64,000 nt of DNA, from positions 89,009 through 153,008 of the forward strand of contig NZ_MASN01000034.1 in NCBI RefSeq assembly GCF_001861355.1, read 5' to 3'. A program made the translations under genes and the position numbers. This stretch comes from Natrialba sp. SSL1 (lineage in GTDB: Archaea; Halobacteriota; Halobacteria; Halobacteriales; Natrialbaceae). Positions 42,959 to 52,489 of the stretch are shown piece by piece; within the stretch, counting starts at the first letter, position 1; each line of letters starts with the position of its first letter. The notes below the pieces were generated by a model. It saw only the letters and a list, made by a program, of their open reading frames with translations, was not told the DNA's origin and made no database searches.

Positions 42959-45352
42959 ATGAGCGAGTCAGTTGAAAGAACCGACGAAGTCCAATTCGAT
43001 GTTCCTGAAATGGACTGTCCGTCGTGTGCAGGGAAGATCGAAAACGCACTCGACAGTATCGAAGGCATTATTCAGTATGAGACGCGGCCAACGACCGGAA
43101 AAGTCGTCGTAACGTATGATACGGCGAGCCTCTCGACTCGTGATCTCGTACGCGCAATCGAACACGCTGGGTACGATGTTGTTGATTCTTCAGTTGAAAC
43201 CTCGACACCAGGTGCCGAGTCCCAGGGTTCGGAGGCACATGCTCATCATGACGAAATGCCGGGAAGTGTCTGGAAAAGCGAGCGCGCCATCAAAACCTGG
43301 ATCAGTGGGGGATTTGCCCTCGCAGGCCTCTTCATCGAGTTCCTACTGATCGGCATCAACACTGAAGTCGCCATCATTCTCGGAAGAGATCTCTTCGTTG
43401 CTGATATCCTCTTTCTCGCCGCTGTCGGAACCGCAGGCGAGATCATCCTTCGGAACGGGTACTATTCCCTCCGGAATCGGAGCCTCGACATTGACTTGCT
43501 GATTTCGATCGCTATCATCGGTGCGCTCGCGGCCAGCCTTGGATTCGGCGCTGGACTGTATTTGGAAGCCGCACTGCTGGCATTCCTGTTTAGTGTGGCC
43601 GAACTCTTGGAACGGTACTCGATCGATCGGGCCCGCAACTCGCTTCGAGAGTTGATGGATCTCTCACCCGACGAGGCGACCGTTCGCCGCAACGGCGAAG
43701 AGATCTCCCTTCCCGTCGAGGATGTCGAGATTGGTGATGTCGTACTCGTTCGCCCCGGAGAGAAAATCCCGATGGATGGGGTCGTTATCGACGGTGAGAG
43801 TGCTGTGAATCAGGCACCGATCACGGGTGAGTCCGTCCCGGTCGATAAAGTCGAAGGTGACGAGGTATACGCCGGGACCATCAACGAATCCGGCTACCTT
43901 GAAGTCGAAGTCACGTCTGAGGCGAGCAACAATACCTTGTCCCGGATCATCGAGATGGTCGAGGACGCGCAGGCGGCCAAGACTGAGCGAGAGAAGTTTG
44001 TTGATCGGTTCGCATCCTATTACACGCCTGTTGTCGTGGTACTTGCGGTGCTCACCGCAGCTGTTCCACCGCTTCTCATAGATGAGCCAGTGACGGTTGA
44101 ACTCGCCGCAGGATACGCCCACACCTTCCCGGCGGCGTGGGAGGTCTGGTTCCTCTACGGTCTGACGCTACTAGTCCTCGCCTGTCCGTGCGCGTTCGTC
44201 ATCTCGACGCCCGTTTCAGTTGTCTCAGGTATCACGAGCGGAGCAAAAAACGGAGTCCTGATCAAAGGTGGAAATTACCTTGAAGCGATGGGCGACGTGG
44301 ACGCGATCGCCATGGACAAGACCGGGACGCTCACGAAAGGTGAACTCACAGTCACTGATGTGATCCCGTTGAACGGGTATACGGAAGCGGATGTCCTTCG
44401 ATGTGCTCGCGGGCTCGAAGCCCGGTCCGAGCATCCCATCGGTGAGGCCATCGTCGAGCACGCCGCAGGTCGGGATATCGAGACACCCGAGGTGCAGGAG
44501 TTCGAGAGCATTACCGGCAAGGGGGTCGAGGCGGCTGTTCACGAGAAGACCCACTATGCTGGCAAGCCCGGCCTGTTTGAAGAACTTGGCTTCGATCTCA
44601 ACCACGTTCATGCGGCGACCGATGGTGGCGTCGTAACAACGAAAAGTCGAGAACTATGCGAACGAAATGACTGTCTCGACCTCCTTGATGAGGCGATTCC
44701 TGAGCTACAATCCGAGGGGAAGACGGTCGTCTTGATCGGGACCGAGGACGAAATCGAAGGGGTCGTCGCGGTGGCTGACGAAATCCGCCCGGAAGCGAAG
44801 GCGACCATCACACGTCTCCACGAGCTCGGCATCCGGGAGATAATCATGCTCACAGGCGATAACGAACGGACTGCCCGGGCAATTGCATCAGAACTCGGCG
44901 TTGACAACTATCGCGCTGAACTCCTGCCGGAAGAGAAGGTCAATGCCATCGAGGAACTCGACGACACGTATGACGGGGTTGCAATGGTCGGCGATGGCGT
45001 GAACGATGCACCCGCATTGGCGACGGCGTCGGTCGGCATCGCAATGGGCGCGGCTGGAACCGATACCGCATTGGAAACCGCTGATATCGCACTGATGAGT
45101 GATGATCTTTCCCGTTTACCGTACCTGTATGACCTCTCGCATAAGGGGAATAGCGTGATCCGGCAGAACATCTGGTCGAGTCTCGTTGCGAAGGGCCTGC
45201 TGGCTGCTGGCGTTCCCTTCGGTTTGGTTCCAGTCTGGGCGGCAGTGCTCATCGGTGATGCCGGCATGACTGTGGCCGTCACTGGAAATGCGACGCGGTT
45301 GTCCCGGATCGAACCAGATGAGCTTCTCGAAGCCAAAACACCGACATCATGA
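42959..45352 (+). CDS. zntA: Zn/Cd-type P1B-2 ATPase (ZntA/CadA-like)
   Basis: 797 residues. One HMA domain with MDCPSC (Cys20, Cys23), a His-rich spacer (SEAHAHHDEM), then the ATPase. The transport helix has CPC (409-411) followed by AFVISTPVS, the pattern of zinc/cadmium/lead pumps rather than copper pumps. DKTGT Asp about 453; [29 protein letters not shown] present. Expected role: Zn/Cd efflux. Its stop overlaps the start of the CPBP protease gene as ATGA, so the two are coupled. Confidence 0.93.
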   Translation: MSESVERTDEVQFDVPEMDCPSCAGKIENALDSIEGIIQYETRPTTGKVVVTYDTASLSTRDLVRAIEHAGYDVVDSSVETSTPGAESQGSEAHAHHDEMPGSVWKSERAIKTWISGGFALAGLFIEFLLIGINTEVAIILGRDLFVADILFLAAVGTAGEIILRNGYYSLRNRSLDIDLLISIAIIGALAASLGFGAGLYLEAALLAFLFSVAELLERYSIDRARNSLRELMDLSPDEATVRRNGEEISLPVEDVEIGDVVLVRPGEKIPMDGVVIDGESAVNQAPITGESVPVDKVEGDEVYAGTINESGYLEVEVTSEASNNTLSRIIEMVEDAQAAKTEREKFVDRFASYYTPVVVVLAVLTAAVPPLLIDEPVTVELAAGYAHTFPAAWEVWFLYGLTLLVLACPCAFVISTPVSVVSGITSGAKNGVLIKGGNYLEAMGDVDAIAMDKTGTLTKGELTVTDVIPLNGYTEADVLRCARGLEARSEHPIGEAIVEHAAGRDIETPEVQEFESITGKGVEAAVHEKTHYAGKPGLFEELGFDLNHVHAATDGGVVTTKSRELCERNDCLDLLDEAIPELQSEGKTVVLIGTEDEIEGVVAVADEIRPEAKATITRLHELGIREIIMLTGDNERTARAIASELGVDNYRAELLPEEKVNAIEELDDTYDGVAMVGDGVNDAPALATASVGIAMGAAGTDTALETADIALMSDDLSRLPYLYDLSHKGNSVIRQNIWSSLVAKGLLAAGVPFGLVPVWAAVLIGDAGMTVAVTGNATRLSRIEPDELLEAKTPTS

Positions 45353-46344
45353 GTGGAGATACGTCCCGAGTCCGGTCGGTGCTAGTCGGCATCGGTTTGG
45401 CTGTCGGAGCAATAGGCGTTGGCCAGCTCGTTGTACTCGTGGCCGCATTAGGGCTTCTTGGAATAGGGATTTCTGTCTACGACAGACCAGCAATTCAACT
45501 CGGTGTCAGTACGGTCATGGTGCAAGGCGTTGCGTTTGGCGGAATCGCATTGCTGTATCTCAAATTCAGTCAGAGGGGAATCAGCTTCATACGCGTTCGA
45601 ATACCGACGCGCCGTGATATCGCGTGGACGATCGGTGGATTCCTCGCCTTGCTGGCAGCCCTGTGGGCGATCACAACGATAATCGAATGGTTCGGTATTG
45701 AGTCGGCACAAAACCAGATTATTACGCTAGCAGAGCAAGAGCCCTCAGTGTTCCTCCTCCTCATCGTATTTTCCTTCTTGCTCGTCGGGCCAGGCGAAGA
45801 ACTCCTCTATCGAGGAGTCATTCAAGGACGCCTCCGAGAGACGTTTTCTGCCCCTCGTGCAGTAGTTCTTGCAAGCGCACTCTTTGCAGCTATTCACGGT
45901 CCATCGCTTCAGGGGGACGGAAAATGGGTCTATATCGTCACCGTCTTTGTCCTTGCCCTGATTCTCGGTGGAGTCTACGAATATACCGACAATATCGTCG
46001 TCCCAGCCCTCATTCACGGAGCGTATAATGCGACCATCTTCGGTGTAGCATACATTTCAACCACACAAAGCGGGAACGTAGCTGTTGTGGAACCAACTGG
46101 AAGCAGCCTGTTCCTTTCCCTTCTTGCTGTCATCAGTGTCATTACACTCTCAGGTTTGGTCAATGTGTCGACAGAGTCGATCAAATCGTTCGTCGCCTCA
46201 TGTTGTCCACCTCGGTATCACATCGTAAGAACTGGGATTATAATGCTCGGAGGAATACTCCTCGTGATGGGACTTCTATTTGGCGAGATCACGAATAGTA
46301 GGTTCGCCTTCAACATAGTGGAGGGGATGGTTCTTGCGAACTGA
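45349..46344 (+). CDS. CPBP family intramembrane metalloprotease
   Basis: 331 residues with about eight helices. The CAAX-protease/bacteriocin-processing (CPBP) motifs are present: EELLYRG (about residues 150-156, E-E-x-x-x-R), FAAIHGPS, and ALIHGAYNA in the last catalytic helix, giving the Glu and His residues of the metal site. The start overlaps zntA (ATGA) and the stop overlaps the CcoI-like ATPase start, so it sits inside a three-gene operon of pumps, which is unusual. It might process a membrane peptide or a pump partner. Confidence 0.85.
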   Translation: MSGDTSRVRSVLVGIGLAVGAIGVGQLVVLVAALGLLGIGISVYDRPAIQLGVSTVMVQGVAFGGIALLYLKFSQRGISFIRVRIPTRRDIAWTIGGFLALLAALWAITTIIEWFGIESAQNQIITLAEQEPSVFLLLIVFSFLLVGPGEELLYRGVIQGRLRETFSAPRAVVLASALFAAIHGPSLQGDGKWVYIVTVFVLALILGGVYEYTDNIVVPALIHGAYNATIFGVAYISTTQSGNVAVVEPTGSSLFLSLLAVISVITLSGLVNVSTESIKSFVASCCPPRYHIVRTGIIMLGGILLVMGLLFGEITNSRFAFNIVEGMVLAN

Positions 46345-48889
46345 CTCCGCTGAGGCTTCTAGTTGCAGCCTCTGTGGGCGCGAGATACCGCCATTCAGTA
46401 TCGAGGACGAGACCGAGGCAGTATTTTGTTCGACAGGGTGTCGGGACGTTCATTCGACACTCGGAGGTCCTGAGCCGCAGGATAGTGAGATCGCGCCGAC
46501 AGATGGAGGAGACATCGATGATGAAATAGGGAAAAGAAATGACACCTCCGATGGCCAAGAGGGAGAAATTGTCCGAACGTTCCTTCGGATTGACGGTATG
46601 CACTCCGCGACGTGCGAAGTCTTTCTAGAATCGGTTGCCGGAAAACAGGACGGTGTCAGTGACGCCGAGGCAAGCTACGTAACGGAGACGATACGGATTA
46701 CGCACAATCTCGATCAGATTTCAAAAACAGATCTCTGTGATGCGCTAAGCACGCTCGGGTATACGGCCTACCTCCGTGAGGAGACCACAGACACTACCCA
46801 GAATTCGACAAACACGACGCTCCAATCGCGAGAAATGGCCGGAATTCGGAAACGTCGAGACGACCAACTCTTGGAAATGCGATATGCTGCGGGCCTGCTC
46901 TTCGGTGCGTTCTTGATGATCCCGTACGTGACCATACTCTATCCGACCCACCTCGCGTCACTCTTTGATTGGGAGGCGCTCCAGATGTTCGACGGTGCAT
47001 TCCAACTGGATAGCCAGGGTGGGCTCGTGTTCCTACGTCTTTACTTCATATTGACCGGTGTAATCCTCTTTTTTACCGGGCTGCCAGTGCTACGCGGCGC
47101 GTACATTAGTCTGAAAATGCGACGCCCGAACACAGACTTGCTCGTTGCGATCACTGCCATAAGCGCATACGTCTATAGCACGGTTGCAGTTTTGGTCGGT
47201 TGGAACGACATCTACTACGACCTTACGATAGTGGTCGCGGCCGCCGTGACAGCGATGATGTTCTACGAGTCATCAATCAAACAACGCGCACTGAACCGAC
47301 TCACGGATCTGACCGTCTCACAGGTGGACACCGCGCGGGTGTATGAAACGGGTGGGACAACGACAGAGGTTGCAGTTGACAACCTCGCGCCGGGTGATCG
47401 CGTCCTTGTCCGGCAGGGCGAACGAATCCCGGTAGATGGCATGCTGGTTGAAAGCAACTGTACCGTTGATGAAGCGGTCGTCACAGGAGAATCGCTCCCG
47501 GTGCTGAAGCGAACGGGTGATACTGTTATTGGTGGATCGGTCGTTACGGATGATGTGGCTGTTGTTAAGGTTGGCGAGAGTGCCACGAGTAGTATCGACC
47601 GGATCACGGCCGCTGTCTGGAAGTTACAGAGTGCCGATCACGGCGTCCAGCGCCGCGCGGATCGACTGGCGGCACGTGTCATCGGGCTAGTCGGCGGTTC
47701 GGCCGTCCTCATCGGTGGTGCAGCGGTATTGCTCGGTGTCGAACCACCAGAGATCGTTTTACTAGTGTTGATGGTTCTGTTCGTCGGATCACCATGGGCG
47801 CTTGGGCTTGCGACTCCGCTGTCAGTGGCAACTAGTCTCGAAGAAGCGGTGCAGCGAGGTATTATCGTCTTTGACGAGACGGTTTTCGAACGGCTCCGAG
47901 ACATCGATATCGTCGTCTTCGATAAAACAGGGACGCTCACGACAGGGGAGATGGACGTAATCGAAGCCGATGCGCCGCCGGACCTATTGGAGGTGGTCGC
48001 TGAACTAGAGCAGCGGGCATCTCACCCAGCTGCGAACGCGATCGTGACCGCATTTTCCCACACCGATGACGGTGGAGAACCCAAGCCTCCTCGCTCTGAT
48101 GACGGTGTGATCGACGAACGAGACAACGAACAGAAGAAGACAGGCCGAATCAGAGAGTTCACGAGTCACGCGACAGGAATTGAGGGAATAGTGGAGGACA
48201 GAGAGACCCTGGTCGGTAACCTCGATCTCTTCGCAGAACAGGAGTGGACAGTGAGCGATGACATCGAATCGCGGGTCGCTGATGCCCGCGGATTCGGTCA
48301 ACTCCCAGTCATCGTTGGGCGAGATGGCACTGCAGAAGGGATCATTATTGTCGGTGACGAGCCGCGAGAGGGGTGGGATGAGACGATAACGCGTCTGGGA
48401 GAACGTGGAACTGACGTCGTGGTGTTGACCGGTGATGACGAAGAAGCCACTGACTTCTTCAGCCGGCATGCACATGTCACGCACGTGTTTGCAAGCGTTC
48501 CGCCTGAAGGGAAAACGGCAGCGATCCGGCGGCTTAAATCCAAGGGACAAGTCGCTATGGTCGGTGACGGAACGAACGATGCACCAGCACTTGCAGCGGC
48601 TGATCTTGGTATCTCGCTCGGCGGAGGAACTGCCCTCGCGGCTGATGCAGCCGATATTGCAATCGCTGACGACGAAATTCGCTCCGTTGAGATGGCGTTC
48701 GACCTTGCCCGCGCCGCGCAACAACGTGTCAGGAGGAATAATGGATTAGCCTTCGTTTATAATGGGATTGCGATCCCTGCCGCACTTGCTGGTGTGTTCA
48801 ACCCGTTGACGGCCGCTGTTGCGGTGATTGCAAGCGGTGGCCTTATCGCCGCCAATAGCTCGCGAAAGTTGATAAAAAGTGACTATTAA
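46334..48889 (+). CDS. CcoI/FixI-like P1B-type ATPase with SPW instead of CPx
   Basis: 851 residues. An N-terminal Cys module (CSLCGREIPP...VFCSTGC), like that of FixI/CcoI pumps, precedes a degenerate HMA domain (GMHSATC at about 88-94, first Cys replaced by Ser). The transport helix has SPW (486-488) where pumps have CPC, CPH or SPC. DKTGT (Asp about 530) and MVGDGTNDAPAL are intact, so ATP use seems possible. The start is the TTG at 46334, supported by GGAGGGG 8-14 nt upstream and by an in-frame stop at 46316; it overlaps the protease gene by 11 nt. Confidence 0.85.
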   Translation: MRTDSAEASSCSLCGREIPPFSIEDETEAVFCSTGCRDVHSTLGGPEPQDSEIAPTDGGDIDDEIGKRNDTSDGQEGEIVRTFLRIDGMHSATCEVFLESVAGKQDGVSDAEASYVTETIRITHNLDQISKTDLCDALSTLGYTAYLREETTDTTQNSTNTTLQSREMAGIRKRRDDQLLEMRYAAGLLFGAFLMIPYVTILYPTHLASLFDWEALQMFDGAFQLDSQGGLVFLRLYFILTGVILFFTGLPVLRGAYISLKMRRPNTDLLVAITAISAYVYSTVAVLVGWNDIYYDLTIVVAAAVTAMMFYESSIKQRALNRLTDLTVSQVDTARVYETGGTTTEVAVDNLAPGDRVLVRQGERIPVDGMLVESNCTVDEAVVTGESLPVLKRTGDTVIGGSVVTDDVAVVKVGESATSSIDRITAAVWKLQSADHGVQRRADRLAARVIGLVGGSAVLIGGAAVLLGVEPPEIVLLVLMVLFVGSPWALGLATPLSVATSLEEAVQRGIIVFDETVFERLRDIDIVVFDKTGTLTTGEMDVIEADAPPDLLEVVAELEQRASHPAANAIVTAFSHTDDGGEPKPPRSDDGVIDERDNEQKKTGRIREFTSHATGIEGIVEDRETLVGNLDLFAEQEWTVSDDIESRVADARGFGQLPVIVGRDGTAEGIIIVGDEPREGWDETITRLGERGTDVVVLTGDDEEATDFFSRHAHVTHVFASVPPEGKTAAIRRLKSKGQVAMVGDGTNDAPALAAADLGISLGGGTALAADAADIAIADDEIRSVEMAFDLARAAQQRVRRNNGLAFVYNGIAIPAALAGVFNPLTAAVAVIASGGLIAANSSRKLIKSDY

Positions 48890-49034
48890 TAGCTGCTCAT
48901 CTGTGGTGACAGACGTTCAGTATATGTGCGCGCTCATCCCGACCAGTCGTAACTTCCAGTAGCGACGAGTCCGTTAGTTGCTGTTGGGGATTCGGTAGAA
49001 GTGTTCCTTCTTGATCCGGACGAGCGTTATGAGC

Positions 49035-49068
49035 GACTCCGTCGCGCCCGCTTCGGCGCGACGGAGTC
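49035..49068. terminator. Perfect 14-bp hairpin between convergent genes
   Basis: GACTCCGTCGCGCC, a 6-nt loop (CGCTTC), then GGCGCGACGGAGTC. It lies 146 nt after the ATPase stop and 7 nt beyond the stop of the leftward gene. There is no T-tract, so it may be an RNA 3-prime stabiliser or an element end rather than a classical terminator. Confidence 0.5.
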
Positions 49069-49074
49069 ATGCGT

Positions 49075-49452
49075 CTATTGATACCTGTTCGTTTCGATAG
49101 AACGTGTAGCTGTTGGCGAGCCGCCTCGATATATCATATAGAGCAGAGTAGTTGAAATGAGGACGTCCGCGCCATGTTCAACGAGATGATGGACAGTCAT
49201 TGGAACGAGTCCAAGGACTGTTCCAAGCCCGACAACAGAGCGAGCCACGAGTATCCCTAAGACGAACGTAATCAACAAATAGCGGACGGTTTGTCGCCTC
49301 AAATACGCGATAAGGCTGATTCCGAACAGGATAACCGTACCGACCACCGCAAGAACGATTATCAGGACGAGAAGGGGAGCCAGTTGCGGATCCAGCCATT
49401 CGCTACCCCAAAAATTCACAGCGAACATGGACGATACTGGTGATTGGAGCAT
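49075..49452 (-). CDS. Hypothetical three-helix membrane protein (125 aa)
   Basis: 125 residues (or 117 from the Met at 49428) with three helices: PQLAPLLVLIIVLAVVGTV, YLLITFVLGILVARSVVGL and VLISTTLLYMIYRGG. A HHLVEH motif follows a GLVPMTVH turn, a possible metal or haem contact. Similar small proteins accompany winged-helix regulators in haloarchaea, but no regulator is adjacent here. Function unknown; located between the ATPase cluster and the SCO operon. Confidence 0.65.
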   Translation of the reverse strand: MLQSPVSSMFAVNFWGSEWLDPQLAPLLVLIIVLAVVGTVILFGISLIAYLRRQTVRYLLITFVLGILVARSVVGLGTVLGLVPMTVHHLVEHGADVLISTTLLYMIYRGGSPTATRSIETNRYQ

Positions 49453-49497
49453 AAACTATCTATGGGGCCGTGTTGAATCGCCATAAGGTGGTGCAAT

Positions 49498-49735
49498 TCA
49501 CTGTTCCACGCCTCGCTTGATGTTATAGACGACACACATCAAAGCGATTTCTCGGAACTCCCGAAATCGGACCGCGCTCGCACGGCGAGCCGTGCGAGCG
49601 CTTGACAGCCGAGTTGACCGTCTCAATCATAGAGCGCTGATGTAGCGCTGGCGGTCAATTCTGGCGTTGTGCGTGTGGTCATAGGGTACGAAGATGCGAT
49701 GCTCTATTTCACCATTTAGCCGAATTGAGTTACCA
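49498..49735 (-). pseudogene. IS5-family transposase C-terminal relic
   Basis: The minus strand reads FVPYDHTHNARIDRQRY, then in a shifted frame RSMIETVNSAVKRS and in the first frame again FREFREIALMCVVYNIKRG with a stop at 49498. This is the end of a haloarchaeal IS5-type transposase (usual: RSMxETVNSAVKRS...FREFREIVLMCVVYNIKR). Frameshifts show decay. No intact gene in 49453-49781. Confidence 0.8.
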
Positions 49736-49781
49736 TCTCTGGTTCGATTCTAGAAGGGAAAATCGACACCCTCACTGAGCC

Positions 49782-50456
49782 CTACGAGATTGTTAATGCG
49801 ACGTACAGTTGTCCAATTCCGCCCAGTATAAGCAGTACACCAGCAGCCGATATCAACCGATCGGGACCAACGACGCGCTCAATGTCCAGCGAACGCCCGG
49901 TTGCGATAGCGACTGTTGTAGCGAGCATCAACACGGCGACGACGCCTCCATATGCGCCGAGAACTACTGCAGTTTCTGTCGGTGGAAGTGTCGTCGCTCG
50001 CAGTGCTACGCCAAGGAACACTGGAAGTACACAGGCAGCCGACGCTAGCGCGTAGAGTGTGCCAAAAAACCCGAAGCCAGCAACGGTAGCCCGCCGTTCA
50101 GGGAGTGGTACATGAAAACTCCCTGTCCACCCTTGAAGAACCGCTAGGCCAAATCCGACCAGAAAGATTCCCACCAAAAGTTCGATCACGTGTAGGGCAC
50201 TCTCAACAATATCGCTTGCGGTCACGGTGACAGCAGCTAGGAGACCAAAGGCCACCAATACGCCCACAGCGGCTGCAGTGCCTCTCACGACAGCACCAGC
50301 GAGTGGTGCCCTATTGCTGTCGGTCGCAGAGACATAGTACCCGATATAGCCCGGAAGTAAGGCATATGAACAGGGGGCAAAAAACGTCGCTGCCCCCGCC
50401 CCAATTGCAAGAGTTAGCGTTGCGTACGGTTCAGTACTCACCGAGTACACCTCCAT
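49782..50456 (-). CDS. ccdA: Cytochrome c biogenesis/thiol transporter, CcdA-like
   Basis: 224 residues with six helices. The conserved Cys pair of CcdA/DsbD lies in helices 1 and 4: FFAPCSYALLPGYIGYYVS and LYALASAACVLPVFLGV. It moves electrons from cytosolic thioredoxin to exported thiol proteins. Last gene of an operon with a TlpA-like and a SCO-like protein; a 46-nt gap separates it from the former. It would keep those two reduced for copper insertion. Confidence 0.9.
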   Translation of the reverse strand: MEVYSVSTEPYATLTLAIGAGAATFFAPCSYALLPGYIGYYVSATDSNRAPLAGAVVRGTAAAVGVLVAFGLLAAVTVTASDIVESALHVIELLVGIFLVGFGLAVLQGWTGSFHVPLPERRATVAGFGFFGTLYALASAACVLPVFLGVALRATTLPPTETAVVLGAYGGVVAVLMLATTVAIATGRSLDIERVVGPDRLISAAGVLLILGGIGQLYVALTIS

Positions 50457-50502
50457 TTTGAGTCCAATTTCCGAGCATTATGTTACAGATCATACCGTAG
50501 CG

Positions 50503-51039
50503 TTACTCTTCGCCCATCGCCGATCGAATCCCCTTGATTAATTCATCAGCGGTAGCATCGCCGCGATGTTCCCAGACGACGCGGTTATCGGAATCTAGCG
50601 CGTAGGCATACGGCACACCAGAAGGGTCCAATCGCTCCGTTAATTCAAGCTCGGAATCCAATGCGACTGGCCAGTTACCGTCGTGCTCTTCTAACCATTC
50701 AACGACCTCTTCACGAGTGGTCGTGATGCCTACCGGTTCGTTGGTTACCGACAAGAACTGCACTTCATCATTAACTTCCTCGTGGGCGACAGCGAGCTCA
50801 GGCATCATTCCCTGGCAAACAGTACACCAAGTTGCAAAGAATTTTATAAACGTCGGCTCACCCAGTGCAGGGACAGTGACAGTCTCACCGGAACTACCGG
50901 CTGTATCCACCGTCTCTAGGTCAACCGGCTGGATCCCGGCAGCTCCGTCGGGCCCGCCAAGCTTTCCGAACGCCAACGCGATACCTCCGCCTAGTGTTAC
51001 TAAGCTACCGATGCCAGCGAGAAGGTCGCGCCGCCGCAT
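50503..51039 (-). CDS. TlpA-like thiol-disulfide reductase, Tat-exported
   Basis: 178 residues from the ATG at 51039 (a GTG at 51048 overlaps the upstream gene). The twin-Arg signal RRRDLLAGIGSLVTLGGGI precedes a thioredoxin fold with FFATWCTVCQGMMPELA as active site and GVPYAYALDSDNRVVWEHRG as the cis-Pro region. TlpA proteins reduce copper-binding Cys of SCO or CoxB. It sits between SCO and CcdA genes, which fits that role exactly. Confidence 0.9.
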   Translation of the reverse strand: MRRRDLLAGIGSLVTLGGGIALAFGKLGGPDGAAGIQPVDLETVDTAGSSGETVTVPALGEPTFIKFFATWCTVCQGMMPELAVAHEEVNDEVQFLSVTNEPVGITTTREEVVEWLEEHDGNWPVALDSELELTERLDPSGVPYAYALDSDNRVVWEHRGDATADELIKGIRSAMGEE

Positions 51040-51041
51040 GG

Positions 51042-51764
51042 TCACCACCGTTCACGGAGTGTCTCGACATCTTCAAGAGCTGTCGCAGGGTTCGGCGGCT
51101 CGCGGGTATATGTCCGCTCAACGTAGCCATCAGCGTTTGCCAATATGACGACGTTATTGTGAACCCATGCCATGTTTTCCATCTCTCGATCGTCCTCTGG
51201 TACGAACTCGGAGAGAACGCCAAAGGTATCGGTAACTTCTTCAGCCCGTTGTCGGCTTTCTGGGCGAAGGAACCACCAGTTTCCGATATCGAGGTCAGCC
51301 CCTCGTTCTTCGCTGTATTCGGTGATCTGTTCTGGGGTATCGTATTCCGGGTCGAAGGTTATTGGAAGAAACGCAAACTCGTCGGCAAATTCGTCCTTGA
51401 TAGATGCCGCCTGTGCCTGCACAAGAGGTTCGACCAGCCGTGGACAGACCTCCGAGCAGCGCGTAAATATGCCGGTCAACATGACGTGCCGATCACCGAC
51501 GAACTCCCGGGTCGATACCTCACGATCGTGAAGGGGCGCGGGGGCAGTCGCTGCCGGGAGTTCCTCTCCGTGAATTGGGTATGGTAAATCGGCTTCGGAA
51601 CGCTGGTCATACTCCTCCGGCAGGTCAAGCACGACATTATCATTAGCACCAGTTGAGCCCAGCGAAAGGATGTCCGAACAGCCGGCCAGTGTCCCAGTGA
51701 GCATTGCCGCTCCGGTGCCCCGAAGAACAGTCCGGCGACCAATATCGGATCGGTTAGAAGCCAT
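51042..51764 (-). CDS. SCO1/SenC-family copper-delivery lipoprotein
   Basis: 240 residues from the ATG at 51764. The twin-Arg plus lipobox signal reads GRRTVLRGTGAAM...LAGC. The copper motif CxxxC is present as FTRCSEVCPRL, and a late His (WVHNNVV) supplies the third ligand. SCO proteins load the CuA centre of cytochrome oxidase. First gene of the SCO-TlpA-CcdA operon. The reading frame extends to 51881, but the Tat signal fixes the start. Confidence 0.92.
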   Translation of the reverse strand: MASNRSDIGRRTVLRGTGAAMLTGTLAGCSDILSLGSTGANDNVVLDLPEEYDQRSEADLPYPIHGEELPAATAPAPLHDREVSTREFVGDRHVMLTGIFTRCSEVCPRLVEPLVQAQAASIKDEFADEFAFLPITFDPEYDTPEQITEYSEERGADLDIGNWWFLRPESRQRAEEVTDTFGVLSEFVPEDDREMENMAWVHNNVVILANADGYVERTYTREPPNPATALEDVETLRERW

Positions 51765-52015
51765 CTTAGACGAAGTTATGCATGGATAACTAAGAGATGA
51801 TTGGTGCGAATCTCGAAATCGTCGAACGAGCGAGGGAATTTTACAGAGGTATCGAAGGGAATGCCACGGGTCAAGTCCCAAGGCGATTCACAACCCTTCA
51901 ACTTTTCATCCCTTGGTCCAGAATTGAGCTCTACAGCGCTACTCTCGAAGGATCGGAATATCAGTGAGATTACTACTCCGTCGGGCTACAATCTCTCAGA
52001 ATGAGCGACGTTCGA

Positions 52016-52489
52016 TTAGGACGGTCGGATGCGTTCACTCAGGGCTAGCATGCCGAGAATAAGTACTGCACCTGTCTCCGCGATCTTACTAACCAGCGCA
52101 AACGGATCATTGAGGAGGTGATCAAGCAATATCTGTACCACAGGGTCCTCATGGTAATGGGGATCGAGACCGATTGTCTCGAGCGGAAGGAGGGTGTCGG
52201 CGTAACCGAACGCATGCCAGTCAGCGAAGGTGACAATATATAGAGCCATCAATACAGCTCCGAACGCATAAGCCGGAATTGGTGCGATACGGTTGGTGAG
52301 ATATGCCCCAATCAGAGCATAGGCGACGAGTGCAGCAAGAATGAATAGCACCGGTAACGTGGCGGTTCCCTCATTCAAGCCGAGTGACTCATAGAGCCCA
52401 AGTATGCCGACGATGAGATGAACTGTTGCCGAAATAAATACGAGCCCACCAGCCAGATAAACCAATCGCCACGACAGTTGTTCGTTCAT
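52016..52489 (-). CDS. Hypothetical four-helix membrane protein (157 aa)
   Basis: About 157 residues from the ATG at 52489 (one at 52513 is possible). Four helices, with a His-rich loop between the third and fourth (WHAFGYADTLLP, DPHYHEDPVVQ). Similar to small haloarchaeal proteins near oxidase and copper genes, though I cannot name a family. It lies 252 nt upstream of the SCO gene on the same strand. Confidence 0.65.
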   Translation of the reverse strand: MNEQLSWRLVYLAGGLVFISATVHLIVGILGLYESLGLNEGTATLPVLFILAALVAYALIGAYLTNRIAPIPAYAFGAVLMALYIVTFADWHAFGYADTLLPLETIGLDPHYHEDPVVQILLDHLLNDPFALVSKIAETGAVLILGMLALSERIRPS

